Assembly: GCF_004570575.1 (NCBI RefSeq)
Contig: NZ_SPPD01000018.1
Span: 1 to 42,030 of the forward strand
Length of the DNA stretch: 42,030 nt
Reading direction: 5' to 3'
Source: Streptococcus cuniculi
GTDB taxonomy: Bacteria; Bacillota; Bacilli; Lactobacillales; Streptococcaceae
Below, one piece after another: positions 7,198 through 14,748 of this stretch (positions are counted from its first letter, which is position 1; the number at the start of each line of letters is the position of its first letter). The translations under genes and the position numbers were made by a program. Below the pieces are notes generated by a model that worked only from the letters and a program-made list of their open reading frames with translations, had not been told where the DNA came from and did no database searches.

Positions 7198-7344
7198 ATT
7201 CCGTGGTGCTGTAAGCGCTTGAGCTAGTCAGCGAGGACTTTGAAAACGCTAAAGATTATTACTCGTTTTCCGTCCTCTTTCTCCTAGCTCCCCACCCACC
7301 TATGGAGCTACTCTCCATAGGTGTTTTTCACATCACCACGGTAT
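7198..7344 (+). repeat. Cassette-junction structured element, copy 3
   Basis: The outer stem CCGTGGTG (7201-7208) pairs with CACCACGG (7334-7341). The stems GAGCTAG/CTAGCTC, GAGGAC/GTCCTC, GAAAACG/CGTTTTC and CACCTATGGAG/CTCCATAGGTG are all kept. Both apical loops differ from copies 1 and 2 (CTAAAGATTATTACT instead of the GAAAGCTTTC tip; CTACT instead of TTCCC). The pattern of constant stems with changed loops points to structural constraint. It lies 1 bp after the TipC gene and before an Rhs remnant. Confidence 0.85.
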
Positions 7345-7349
7345 GCTCT

Positions 7350-7524
7350 AAATACGATACGCTTGGTCAGGTTTAGACCATGATGGTTCCAGACAAGGAC
7401 GGTAAGGGAACTCTCCAACCTGACCTACACTTATGATCATGACCTGAAAGCTCGGGAGACCTACTCTTATGGACATGGTAGAAACTCGTATCTGAACAAT
7501 CAGACAAATGAAACCTATTTTTAA
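7350..7524 (+). pseudogene. Rhs repeat remnant
   Basis: Two frames together read an Rhs repeat: KYDTLGQV, then a stop and VPDKDGKGTL, then after a frameshift TYDHDLKARETYSYGHGRN and SYLNNQT. The second half is the same motif that opens cassette B (YGHGRNSYLNNQTG at ~1101). It ends in a stop after running into the transposase remnant. It is a decayed piece of the parental wapA/rhs shell. Confidence 0.75.
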
Positions 7525-7862
7525 ACGAAGATTGAGGTCGATGAAAAGATTACGGATGAGGTCTTCCATCCCCGAAGCGACTCGAAAACGATTGATGGTT
7601 CGGTAGCTGACCACCAACTGACCTGTTAGATACTGCATGGCGATATTTTCAATCATTATTTTTTCGGTTTTTCATCAAGATAAAATTCCTTGTGTGTAGG
7701 CAAATAGCAGAGCAGCTAAAAGCATTTTAGGGTGATAAGACGGGCGACCAAAGTCATGATAGAAGGCGTGGAAGTGACTATCCTCCAAGGTATTCACGAC
7801 TTTTTCGATAGTAAAGACAATGGTTTTGTGGCAAAATACAAGCAAGTTCTAGTGGTAAAGTC
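7521..7862 (-). pseudogene. IS1182-type transposase N-terminal remnant
   Basis: Read leftward, one frame gives FHAFYHDFGRPSYHPKMLL and LLFAYTQGILS, then a stop, then a shifted frame gives IAMQYLTGQLVVSYRTINRF. This is the conserved N-terminal region of IS1182-family transposases. Only ~110 codons remain. There is a frameshift or stop in the middle, and the catalytic DDE part is missing. The right end fades near 7862, and the left end is cut where the Rhs remnant begins. Confidence 0.8.
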
Positions 7863-7882
7863 GTTTAATTGATTGCGGACTA

Positions 7883-7897
7883 TTTTGTCCCAGACTC
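7883..7897. repeat. Solo end of a GAGTCTGGGACAAAA-type inverted-repeat element
   Basis: TTTTGTCCCAGACTC is the reverse complement, with one mismatch, of the sequence at 8378-8392 that begins the element at 8378-8536. It lies in the ~150-bp gap before the Fe-S assembly gene, which otherwise shows only a short palindrome (GTCCAGTGGAC, ~7933). Confidence 0.5.
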
Positions 7898-8028
7898 TTT
7901 CACGAGCCTAGAAATAGGAAAGCGAGTACAGGTCCAGTGGACTGTTTTGGTGAAAACTTTTCAATCATTCTTGAAAATCTTTATGAAATATGAGAGAATA
8001 GGAAAAATCATGTTGTATGGGGTGGAAG

Positions 8029-8370
8029 ATGAGAGACGACATCAAAATCAATGATCGTGCCTTGGCGCTTGAAGACCAGTTAATTGAGACCTTGGAAAGC
8101 ATTTTTGATCCAGAAATTGAACTCGATATTTACAATCTAGGTTTGATTTATGAAATCAATCTGGACGAACATGGCTTTTGCAAGGTGGTCATGACCTTTA
8201 CGGATGCAGGTTGTTCTTGTTCGGAGACCTTGCCAGAGGAGCTGATTGATGCCCTAAAGAAAATTGACGGCATTGAAAATGCAGGGATTGAAGTGGTCTG
8301 GTCCCCTGTTTGGAAGATGACACGCATCAGCCGCATTGGGCGCATCACCCTAGGTATCAGTCCAAAATAG
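8029..8370 (+). CDS. MIP18/DUF59-family metal-sulfur cluster assembly factor (113 aa)
   Basis: The protein reads MRDDIKIN, then LIETLESIFDPEIELDIYNL and GLIYEI, the hallmark of the MIP18/DUF59 family (SufT/PaaD-like), with the conserved cysteine region TFTDAGCSCSE and a VVWSPVWKMTRIS core. Such proteins help mature or deliver iron-sulfur clusters in the cytoplasm. ATG 8029 is preferred because homologues I recall start MRDD; an in-frame ATG at 8017 would add four residues, and neither has an ideal ribosome-binding site. It stands alone between mobile-element debris and ilvD, about 17 kb from the sufCDSUB operon. IlvD, convergent next door, is itself an Fe-S enzyme. A functional link is possible but unproven. 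Confidence 0.82.
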   Translation: MRDDIKINDRALALEDQLIETLESIFDPEIELDIYNLGLIYEINLDEHGFCKVVMTFTDAGCSCSETLPEELIDALKKIDGIENAGIEVVWSPVWKMTRISRIGRITLGISPK

Positions 8371-8377
8371 GCAGAAA

Positions 8378-8536
8378 GAGTCTAGGACAAAAGATTTTGA
8401 TTTTTGAGATTCTTTATCATCAAATCTTCAAATTGATAATTTAGATACAAAAAGCGAACAAAATAGAATTCTGAGGGGGAGAAAACTAGTTTTGTTCGCT
8501 TTTTTATATTTAGGCTTGGACTTTTGTCCCAACCTC
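8378..8536. repeat. MITE-like element with 16-bp terminal inverted repeats
   Basis: GAGTCTAGGACAAAAG (8378-8393) and CTTTTGTCCCAACCTC (8521-8536) form imperfect terminal inverted repeats around ~127 bp of non-coding DNA. Inside is a second inverted repeat (8449-8505). The length, lack of coding capacity and a solo end copy at 7883-7897 suggest a miniature intergenic repeat family. Confidence 0.55.
8449..8505 (+). terminator. Probable rho-independent terminator of the DUF59 gene
   Basis: AAAAAGCGAACAAAA (8449-8463) pairs with TTTTGTTCGCTTTTT (ending 8505). The loop is long (~26 nt) and a T-run continues. It lies inside the inverted-repeat element and may terminate rightward transcription. Confidence 0.5.
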
Positions 8537-8552
8537 GTGTATGTTTCTAGAA

Positions 8553-8574
8553 AACCCAGTCAATTGACTGGGTT
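8553..8574 (-). terminator. Terminator of ilvD
   Basis: AACCCAGTC-AATT-GACTGGGTT is a perfect 9-bp hairpin located 13 bp past the ilvD stop. Read leftward it is followed by TTTTC. It could act in both directions between the convergent genes. Confidence 0.75.
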
Positions 8575-8587
8575 GTTCTTTATTTCC

Positions 8588-10303
8588 TTAGTTTTTCCCT
8601 GTTTCTTCTGGTTTCCAGAAGTCTGTCACGGCTCCTTTAGACGCAGAAGATACGATATGGGCGTATTTTCCAAGCACTCCTCGTGAATAGAGTGGTGGGA
8701 GTGTGGTTTCCGCCTTGCGGCGCTCGATTTCTTCATCGGATACTGCCATGGTAATTTCCTTGGTGTCTTGGTCAACGGTTACCATGTCACCTGTGCGGAG
8801 ATAGGCGATAGGACCTCCGACCTGCGCTTCAGGAGCAACGTGTCCGACAACGAGACCGTAGGTACCACCTGAGAAACGACCGTCCGTGATGAGGGCCACC
8901 TTGTCCCCTTGGCCTTTACCGACAATCATAGAGGAGAGCGAGAGCATTTCTGGCATACCAGGGCCACCTTTTGGACCAACGAAACGGACAACGACTACAT
9001 CACCGTCTACGATTTCATCAGACAATACGGCTTCGATTGCTTCTTCCTCAGAATCAAATACCTTAGCAGGACCAACATGGCGACGCACTTTCACTCCTGA
9101 AACTTTGGCAACGGCTCCGTCAGGGGCTAAGTTTCCTTTCAAGATGATGAGCGGTCCATCAGCGCGTTTTGGATTGTCAAGAGGCATGATGACTTTCTGA
9201 CCAGGTGTCAAATCGTCAAAGACTTCCAAGTTTTCAGCAACGGTCTTCCCTGTACAAGTGATACGATCGCCGTGTAGGAAACCGTGTTTGAGCAAGTATT
9301 TCATGACTGCTGGGACACCGCCGACTTCATAGAGGTCTTGAAAAACGTATTTTCCAGACGGTTTCAAGTCAGCCAAGTGTGGCACTCGTTCTTGGAAATC
9401 ATTGAAATCTTCCAAGGTCAACTCAACGTTTGCAGCGTGAGCAATGGCAAGTAGGTGGAGGGTCGCATTGGTAGAACCTCCTAACGCCATTGTGACAGTA
9501 ATAGCATCTTCAAAGGCTTCGCGGGTCATAATGTCAGAGGGTTTCAATCCCATTTTCAGCATGTTGACAACTGCGCGACCAGCTTCTTCAATGTCGGCTT
9601 TCTTTTCTGGTGATTCAGCAGGGTGTGAAGAAGAACCCGGCAAGCTCATGCCCATTACTTCAATGGCGGTCGCCATGGTATTGGCTGTATACATTCCCCC
9701 ACAGCCGCCGGGACCTGGACAGGCATTGCATTCCAAGGCTTTGACCTCTTCAGCAGTCATATCGCCGTGGTTCCATTTCCCGATTCCCTCAAAGACGGAG
9801 ACGAGATCAATGTCTTTTCCATTGAGATTTCCCGGAGCGATGGTTCCACCATAAGCAAAAATCGCTGGAATATCCATGTTGGCAATGGCAATCATGGAGC
9901 CTGGCATGTTTTTGTCACAGCCTCCAATCGCGACAAAAGCGTCAACGTTGTGACCGCCCATAGCTGCTTCGATAGAGTCTGCAATAATGTCACGAGAGGT
10001 CAATGAGAAGCGCATTCCGGGTGTTCCCATAGCAATTCCGTCCGCAACAGTAATGGTTCCGTATTGAACAGGCCAAGCACCTGCCTCTTGAATTCCTGTC
10101 TTAGCTAGTTTTCCAAAGTCGTGCAAGTGCATATTACAAGGTGTATTTTCAGCCCATGTTGAAATGACACCGACAATCGGATTTTCAAAACTCTCATCAG
10201 TCATCCCTGTAGCCCGTAACATAGCACGATTGGGGGATTTGACCATTGAATCATAGACAGCGCTACGATGTTTAAGCTGGTTAAGAGTATCTTTTTCTGG
10301 CAT
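8588..10303 (-). CDS. ilvD: Dihydroxy-acid dehydratase
   Basis: IlvD converts 2,3-dihydroxy-isovalerate and 2,3-dihydroxy-3-methylvalerate to the 2-keto acids of valine and isoleucine synthesis, the third common step of branched-chain amino acid synthesis in the cytoplasm. The 571 residues match the family's normal length. The three cysteines expected to bind the Fe-S cluster are visible: C56 (NTPCNMH), C129 ([11 protein letters not shown]) and C201 ([14 protein letters not shown]). The C-terminal [19 protein letters not shown] is the family signature. The start is supported by AGGAG on the minus strand. The gene is monocistronic, divergent from and ~2.7 kb away from ilvBNCA. A CodY-like box and an extended -10 promoter lie upstream. 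Confidence 0.97.
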   Translation of the reverse strand: MPEKDTLNQLKHRSAVYDSMVKSPNRAMLRATGMTDESFENPIVGVISTWAENTPCNMHLHDFGKLAKTGIQEAGAWPVQYGTITVADGIAMGTPGMRFSLTSRDIIADSIEAAMGGHNVDAFVAIGGCDKNMPGSMIAIANMDIPAIFAYGGTIAPGNLNGKDIDLVSVFEGIGKWNHGDMTAEEVKALECNACPGPGGCGGMYTANTMATAIEVMGMSLPGSSSHPAESPEKKADIEEAGRAVVNMLKMGLKPSDIMTREAFEDAITVTMALGGSTNATLHLLAIAHAANVELTLEDFNDFQERVPHLADLKPSGKYVFQDLYEVGGVPAVMKYLLKHGFLHGDRITCTGKTVAENLEVFDDLTPGQKVIMPLDNPKRADGPLIILKGNLAPDGAVAKVSGVKVRRHVGPAKVFDSEEEAIEAVLSDEIVDGDVVVVRFVGPKGGPGMPEMLSLSSMIVGKGQGDKVALITDGRFSGGTYGLVVGHVAPEAQVGGPIAYLRTGDMVTVDQDTKEITMAVSDEEIERRKAETTLPPLYSRGVLGKYAHIVSSASKGAVTDFWKPEETGKN

Positions 10304-10335
10304 AGCAAGTCTCTCCTTTGTCTCTTCTTTCTTCC

Positions 10336-10344
10336 ATTATAGCA
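10336..10344 (-). promoter_or_regulatory. ilvD promoter, extended -10
   Basis: On the minus strand the sequence reads TGCTATAAT, an extended -10 (TGnTATAAT) 33 bp before the ilvD start. No good -35 is visible, as is common with extended -10 promoters. Confidence 0.65.
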
Positions 10345-10384
10345 TATATTTGTGTGAGAAAAAGCCGTTTGATTAAAAAATTAG

Positions 10385-10399
10385 TAATTTCTGAAAATT
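10385..10399. promoter_or_regulatory. CodY-box-like operator upstream of ilvD
   Basis: TAATTTCTGAAAATT differs from the CodY consensus AATTTTCWGAAAATT at two positions. It lies ~45 bp upstream of the ilvD -10. The flanking CTATCAATT resembles the flank of the ilvB box (CTATTGACT). Confidence 0.6.
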
Positions 10400-10469
10400 C
10401 TATCAATTGAATGCTGTAAAAATCCCCTCAATCTCTTATGGACAGCGAGGGAGAATGGATGATGGTGGC

Positions 10470-10868
10470 TCAGACTGGAGCTTTTGTCTTTGAAAGAAAC
10501 AGGCTCAGGATGGTCAGGAGCAACAAGCAACCACCGATGTACCAGTAGGGCAAATCCAGAGTGGTTGACCGACCAGATAGATTGATGATTCCTCTGAGGA
10601 GAAAGCCCGCTGTCAATACTGCTACTCCAGAATTCCACAGGTTAAAGCTGAGTCTTGAAAGTTGCGGGAAAAGATAGAATGCTAGTAGCAGTAAGCTACC
10701 GCCGATTAGGGGGACAGCAAAGAGGTAGTGCATGAAAAAGGACACTTCGCCGTAACTGAGGCTCTCATAGATTCGACTAAAGAGAAAGAGGAAAAGGATC
10801 AAACTGAGATAGGTTAGGCTTATTTTTTTGATGCGTTTTACAGATGAATTAGTAACCGATGTAGACAA
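10470..10868 (-). CDS. Small four-helix membrane protein (132 aa)
   Basis: The protein has four predicted membrane segments (roughly YLSLILFLFLFSRIY, FFMHYLFAVPLIGGSLLLLA, VAVLTAGFLLRGIINL and WYIGGCLLLLTILSLFL), connected by short loops and with a basic N-terminus. The TTG start at 10868 is supported by GGTGAG five bases upstream and gives a 20-bp overlap with the glycosidase gene, so the genes are coupled. No ATG is available in the soluble N-terminus. I do not recognise a family. As the last gene of an operon with a GtrA-linked glycosyltransferase and a glycosidase, it may serve envelope glycan handling. Confidence 0.7.
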   Translation of the reverse strand: MSTSVTNSSVKRIKKISLTYLSLILFLFLFSRIYESLSYGEVSFFMHYLFAVPLIGGSLLLLAFYLFPQLSRLSFNLWNSGVAVLTAGFLLRGIINLSGRSTTLDLPYWYIGGCLLLLTILSLFLSKTKAPV

Positions 10869-11754
10869 TGTCGCTCACCGCCCTTTCTGAAATCGTTCCA
10901 CGAGTTGTGGGTTTGTTGATGACTTGCCCGTTGAAATAGAGGGTAGACGAGCCACCACCGTCTAAATTATAGGCAGTATTGGCACCGTAGGATTGTAGGA
11001 CTTGCGCCAATTGGTAGAGAGTGAGTCCTTGGCTCTCAGAGGTTCGTCCGTCAGAAACTACGATGATATAGTGATTTTCATCGATGATTCCAATCGCGCT
11101 GCGAGGATTGGAAGCCATAGCTTGACCGACTTCGGTATCTTGGCCGACTGTAATCTGACCATTTTCAATCAAGCTAGGACCGAAGGTAAGGAGGTTGACA
11201 ACTCCCTCATCGATCAATGCTTGAGCGCTGATGTCATGTTCGTAAATGATCTTAAAGGAACCGTCCGCATAGATGGCTAAATCGCCATTTTCGGCATCGT
11301 CACGCACCGTATCTCGATAGAGGACACCATTTTTGATGACATAGCCCGTAGAATTAGCACCGTAGTAATCGCCGTTAACAGCAAGGATAGCATTGTTGGC
11401 GCTAGCAGTAGTAGAGGTTTTAGCGGTGATATTGGTGCCAAAGGTGTTCTGAGCGAGGGCTGTTTTGAGGTAGTGAGGCGAGCTCACTTGAATATCTGCG
11501 ACATAGACAGTTGTGTCATTGCTTCGAATAGTTTCAACCTCAACCTTGATATTGTCGTCTGTATAGCTGGTTTCAGTAGTTGTAGCCTGAGCAGCAGCCC
11601 TTACTTCAGTCTGAGGCATGCTTTGGCTGGTTGCTTGAACAGTTGCAATTGCTTCAGATAAGACGAAGGTCTTGAGCATGGAATAGGAAAATCCGCTTGT
11701 CAGCAGGATACTAAAGAGCCCAGCGTAGACAAATGGTTTTTTAAAAAAGTTCAT
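10849..11754 (-). CDS. Phosphodiester glycosidase (NAGPA) family exported protein
   Basis: Members of this family cleave sugar-1-phosphodiesters; in bacteria the domain occurs in secreted or anchored envelope proteins, formerly called exopolysaccharide biosynthesis proteins. The start MNFFKKPFVYAGLF is chosen over the longer frame. It overlaps the glycosyltransferase by 14 bp and is preceded by AAAGGAAA. Residues ~7-30 form a signal anchor. The catalytic-domain motifs are NAILAVNGDYYG, NPRSAIGI, VSDGRTSESQGLTL and NLDGGGSSTLYFNG, in family order, ending in a AVSDIVYIGY strand. It is the second gene of a three-gene leftward operon. The substrate is not predictable; a glycan made with the upstream GT2-GtrA protein is a guess. 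Confidence 0.85.
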   Translation of the reverse strand: MNFFKKPFVYAGLFSILLTSGFSYSMLKTFVLSEAIATVQATSQSMPQTEVRAAAQATTTETSYTDDNIKVEVETIRSNDTTVYVADIQVSSPHYLKTALAQNTFGTNITAKTSTTASANNAILAVNGDYYGANSTGYVIKNGVLYRDTVRDDAENGDLAIYADGSFKIIYEHDISAQALIDEGVVNLLTFGPSLIENGQITVGQDTEVGQAMASNPRSAIGIIDENHYIIVVSDGRTSESQGLTLYQLAQVLQSYGANTAYNLDGGGSSTLYFNGQVINKPTTRGTISERAVSDIVYIGY

Positions 11755-12793
11755 GGGTGATGGGTTTCCTTTCACGAAAGATAAGATGGTGTTGAATGAA
11801 CCAAGAGATGAAAAAGAGGAGAACGCCAACGACCAACTTGACCAGATAAAGATGGATACCAAGCAGTTGGTAAAAGAGATAGAGCAAGGTTGTATCTGCT
11901 AGAAAAAGCCCTAAGGCAAGTGTGAAATAGCCTGCTCCAGTTTTTCTCACGCTGCCGGTATGTTGAAAGACGAAGCGTCTGTTGAGGGAGAAATTGCAGG
12001 TGGTGCTGGCTAAGCGTGCCAATGTGTTGGCTAGTAATAGCTGTAGACCAGTCTGGAGAAAAGTCAGCAGCCCTAGTGCCAAAATATAGACGAGATAGTC
12101 CACCAGGAATCCGCCAAACGATGTCAACGCAAAGGCAAAGAGATTGCGGTAAATCAAGAGACTGTCTCGAACAGGACGAAAATGCGAGCTGGCGTTGTCG
12201 TCTAGATAAATGGTCTGAATGGGAATTTCAGTAATCGGAACATGTTGGCTCAATTCGCTCAGCATGTTCATTTCATACTCATAGCGATTGCCCGAAATAG
12301 AAAGTAGGCGAGGCAACAGCGAATGATGAAAGGCCCGCAGTCCTGTCTGAGTATCACCCACTTTTACTCCTGTCTGCAAGTGGAATAAAAAGCGGGTCAA
12401 TCGATTGCCGAATCGGCTCCGAAAGGGAGTATCCTTGCTAAACTGGCGGCTTCCCAAAATCAGATGTCCTGGTAGATTCATGCTTGCATGGGCAACGCGG
12501 TCAATGTCTGTAAGAGCGTGTTGACCATCGGCATCAGCTGTTACAATCGTTGTGGCTTCTCCTAGCGATAAAATATAGTCAAATCCTGTTCTTAGCGCCT
12601 GTCCTTTTCCTTGGTTGTGGGAATGGTGGAGGACTGTAGCGTAGTTTGTTGCAGCTTCGATGATGGATTGCGCCGTTCCTGTGCTACCGTCATCAACCAC
12701 CACAACTTGACAAGTTAGTCGCTCTTTGATTTCCTTGAGGAGAGTGAGAAGTCTACCGTCAGGTTGGTAAGCTGGAATCAAAATCGTATACAT
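11741..12793 (-). CDS. Bifunctional GT2 glycosyltransferase / GtrA-like membrane protein (350 aa)
   Basis: The N-terminal ~220 residues form a family 2 glycosyltransferase of the dolichol-phosphate-mannose-synthase type: TILIPAYQPDGRL, VVVDDGSTGT, NQGKGQALRTGFDY and the metal-binding TADADGQH, with GSRQFSKDTPFR and QTGLRAF further on. Residues ~225-345 form a GtrA domain with four membrane helices (FALTSFGGFLVDYLVYIL, then NFSLNRRFVF, ending FISWFIQHHLIF). Such fusions charge undecaprenyl phosphate with a sugar and help move it across the membrane for envelope glycosylation. The start ATG follows AAGGAGA. First gene of the operon with the glycosidase (14-bp overlap). The donor sugar is unknown. 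Confidence 0.9.
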   Translation of the reverse strand: MYTILIPAYQPDGRLLTLLKEIKERLTCQVVVVDDGSTGTAQSIIEAATNYATVLHHSHNQGKGQALRTGFDYILSLGEATTIVTADADGQHALTDIDRVAHASMNLPGHLILGSRQFSKDTPFRSRFGNRLTRFLFHLQTGVKVGDTQTGLRAFHHSLLPRLLSISGNRYEYEMNMLSELSQHVPITEIPIQTIYLDDNASSHFRPVRDSLLIYRNLFAFALTSFGGFLVDYLVYILALGLLTFLQTGLQLLLANTLARLASTTCNFSLNRRFVFQHTGSVRKTGAGYFTLALGLFLADTTLLYLFYQLLGIHLYLVKLVVGVLLFFISWFIQHHLIFRERKPITHELF

Positions 12794-12910
12794 AGAATGT
12801 CTCCTTCGTTTTGATTGAACTACTATATCGAGTAAATCTAAAAGGAAACTAAAAAAGGTAAAATGTATAAAGCTACTTTAGGAAAGTTTAAGAAAACGGG
12901 TAAAGTTGGG

Positions 12911-12925
12911 AATTTTCTGAAAATT
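12911..12925. promoter_or_regulatory. Perfect CodY box upstream of ilvB
   Basis: AATTTTCTGAAAATT matches the CodY consensus AATTTTCWGAAAATT at all 15 positions. It ends 3 bp before the -35 of the ilvB promoter, so CodY bound with branched-chain amino acids could block RNA polymerase. Confidence 0.85.
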
Positions 12926-12928
12926 CTA

Positions 12929-12956
12929 TTGACTTTATGATACATTGTGATATGAT
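12929..12956 (+). promoter_or_regulatory. Promoter of ilvBNCA
   Basis: The -35 is TTGACT (12929-12934) and the -10 is TATGAT (12951-12956), separated by 16 bp, with a TGa extension before the -10. The leader to ilvB is ~80 nt and shows no T-box. Confidence 0.75.
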
Positions 12957-13044
12957 AGTAGATAAGTACATTTATCTAGTATTTCCAACAGAAAGATGAT
13001 ACGATAGTAGCTATATCTGACGATAGACGAGAGGAGGAAGAGAG

Positions 13045-14748
13045 TTGAATCAAATTCCATTAGAGGAAGTACGTTCGGGTTCCTATCTAATATTAGATAC
13101 CCTAAAAAGGTTAGGTGTCGATATCATTTTTGGTTATCCAGGCGGGGCGGTCTTGCCTCTCTACGATGAGATTTATCGTTTTAAAGGTATTCAGCACGTG
13201 TTGGCCCGCCACGAACAAGGAGCTACCCACGAAGCAGAAGGCTATGCCAAGTCAACTGGGAAAATCGGCGTTGCGCTAGTGACCAGTGGTCCCGGTGCGA
13301 CCAATGCCATTACAGGGATTGCGGATGCTATGGGCGACAGCGTACCGATGCTGGTCTTTACAGGTCAGGTCGCAACGCGTGGAATCGGAAAAGATGCCTT
13401 TCAAGAGGCAGATATTATTGGGGTTACCATGCCGATTACCAAGTACAATTACCAGATACGGGATGCAGCAGATATTCCCCGTGTCATTACAGAGGCAGTT
13501 CATATTGCCACAACAGGTCGTCCAGGACCGGTTGTCATCGATATTCCGAAGGACATTCAGGAAGCAATGGTGGAGTTTTACTATGATGACACGGTGCATT
13601 TGCCGAGTTATCAGCCAACCGTTACTCCGAATGGATTGCAGGTGAAAAAGATTTTGCAGCACCTTTCGCTTTCTAAAAAGCCTGTCATTCTAGCAGGGGG
13701 CGGGGTCAATTATGCAGATGCTAATAAAGAATTAGTAGCCTTTGCAGAACGCTATCGGATTCCGGTTGTTTCGACTCTTCTCGGTTTAGGAACCATGCCC
13801 ATTCAACACGACTTATCACTCGGAATGGGTGGTATGCACGGGTCTTATGCTTCCAACATGGCCTTGACAGATGCGGATTATATTATCAATATCGGCGCTC
13901 GATTTGACGACCGCTTGACAGGAAATCCAAGCACCTTTGCTCTTCATGCAACGGTTGCGCATATTGATATAGATCCAGCTGAGATTGGCAAGGTCGTAAA
14001 AACTCAAATTCCAGTTGTGGGCGATGCCAAGGCAACTCTTGAAGCCTTACTGGCTTTAGAAAGGGTTGAAACCGACCATGAAGAATGGACCAGTCATGTT
14101 CTGGATAACAAGCGCCGTGCACCCTTTGGTTACGATGAAGATGACAACTATATCAAGCCTCAGAAGGTCATTGAACTGATTGGTGAGATGACAAATGGCG
14201 ATGCCATTGTGGTCACCGATGTGGGCCAACACCAGATGTGGGCAGCCCAGTTCTATCCTTACAAACACGCTAGACAGCTGATTACGTCTGGCGGCATGGG
14301 AACCATGGGATTTGGGATTCCAGCGGCCATCGGTGCCAAATTAGCCAATCCTCATCGGGAGGTTGTCCTCTTTGTAGGGGACGGTGGTTTTCAAATGACC
14401 AATCAGGAACTGGCTATTTTAAATGGCTACGGTGTCCCAATCAAGGTGGTGCTCTTAAACAATCACTCCCTTGGCATGGTGCGGCAGTGGCAGGAGTCTT
14501 TCTATGATGAGCGCCGCAGCCAGTCTGTCTTTGATGCAGAGCCGAATTTTAAGCTCCTAGCAGAGGCTTATGGGATTGGCTATGCAGGTTGCACCAATCC
14601 AGCTAGGCTGGCAGAGGAGTTGGAAGTGATAAAAGAAAACAGACCACTCTTGATTGAAGTTCATATTTCCAATAAAGAGCATGTGCAGCCCATGGTTCCA
14701 GCAGGTAAGAGCAATGCAGAGATGTTGGGGGTGAAGTTCCATGCGTAG
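13045..14748 (+). CDS. ilvB: Acetolactate synthase large (catalytic) subunit
   Basis: The enzyme condenses two pyruvates, or pyruvate with 2-ketobutyrate, to acetolactate or acetohydroxybutyrate, the first common step of branched-chain amino acid synthesis; it uses ThDP, Mg and FAD. The 567 residues show the three-domain ThDP enzyme layout: the Pyr domain with IIFGYPGGAVLPLYDEI and the activating Glu in LARHEQGATHEAEGYA, the central domain, and the PP domain with FVGDGGFQMTNQELA and NNHSLGMVRQWQE. The start codon is TTG, supported by AGGAGG seven bases upstream. It overlaps ilvN by 8 bp, and is CodY-controlled from the box at 12911. Confidence 0.96.
   Translation: MNQIPLEEVRSGSYLILDTLKRLGVDIIFGYPGGAVLPLYDEIYRFKGIQHVLARHEQGATHEAEGYAKSTGKIGVALVTSGPGATNAITGIADAMGDSVPMLVFTGQVATRGIGKDAFQEADIIGVTMPITKYNYQIRDAADIPRVITEAVHIATTGRPGPVVIDIPKDIQEAMVEFYYDDTVHLPSYQPTVTPNGLQVKKILQHLSLSKKPVILAGGGVNYADANKELVAFAERYRIPVVSTLLGLGTMPIQHDLSLGMGGMHGSYASNMALTDADYIINIGARFDDRLTGNPSTFALHATVAHIDIDPAEIGKVVKTQIPVVGDAKATLEALLALERVETDHEEWTSHVLDNKRRAPFGYDEDDNYIKPQKVIELIGEMTNGDAIVVTDVGQHQMWAAQFYPYKHARQLITSGGMGTMGFGIPAAIGAKLANPHREVVLFVGDGGFQMTNQELAILNGYGVPIKVVLLNNHSLGMVRQWQESFYDERRSQSVFDAEPNFKLLAEAYGIGYAGCTNPARLAEELEVIKENRPLLIEVHISNKEHVQPMVPAGKSNAEMLGVKFHA

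Noticed and set aside
7869..8054. 61-codon ORF before the DUF59 gene
   Set aside because: Composition is not protein-like, there is no ribosome-binding site, and it overlaps the real gene in another frame.
8492..8686. 64-codon plus-strand ORF overlapping the ilvD 3' end
   Set aside because: It runs through a terminator hairpin and into antisense ilvD.
11755..11862. Longer N-terminus for the phosphodiester glycosidase
   Set aside because: It would lie inside the glycosyltransferase gene and hide the signal anchor; the ATG at 11754 follows AAAGGAAA.
12957..13044. T-box leader for ilvB
   Set aside because: The leader is only ~80 nt and has no T-box sequence or antiterminator; CodY explains the control better.
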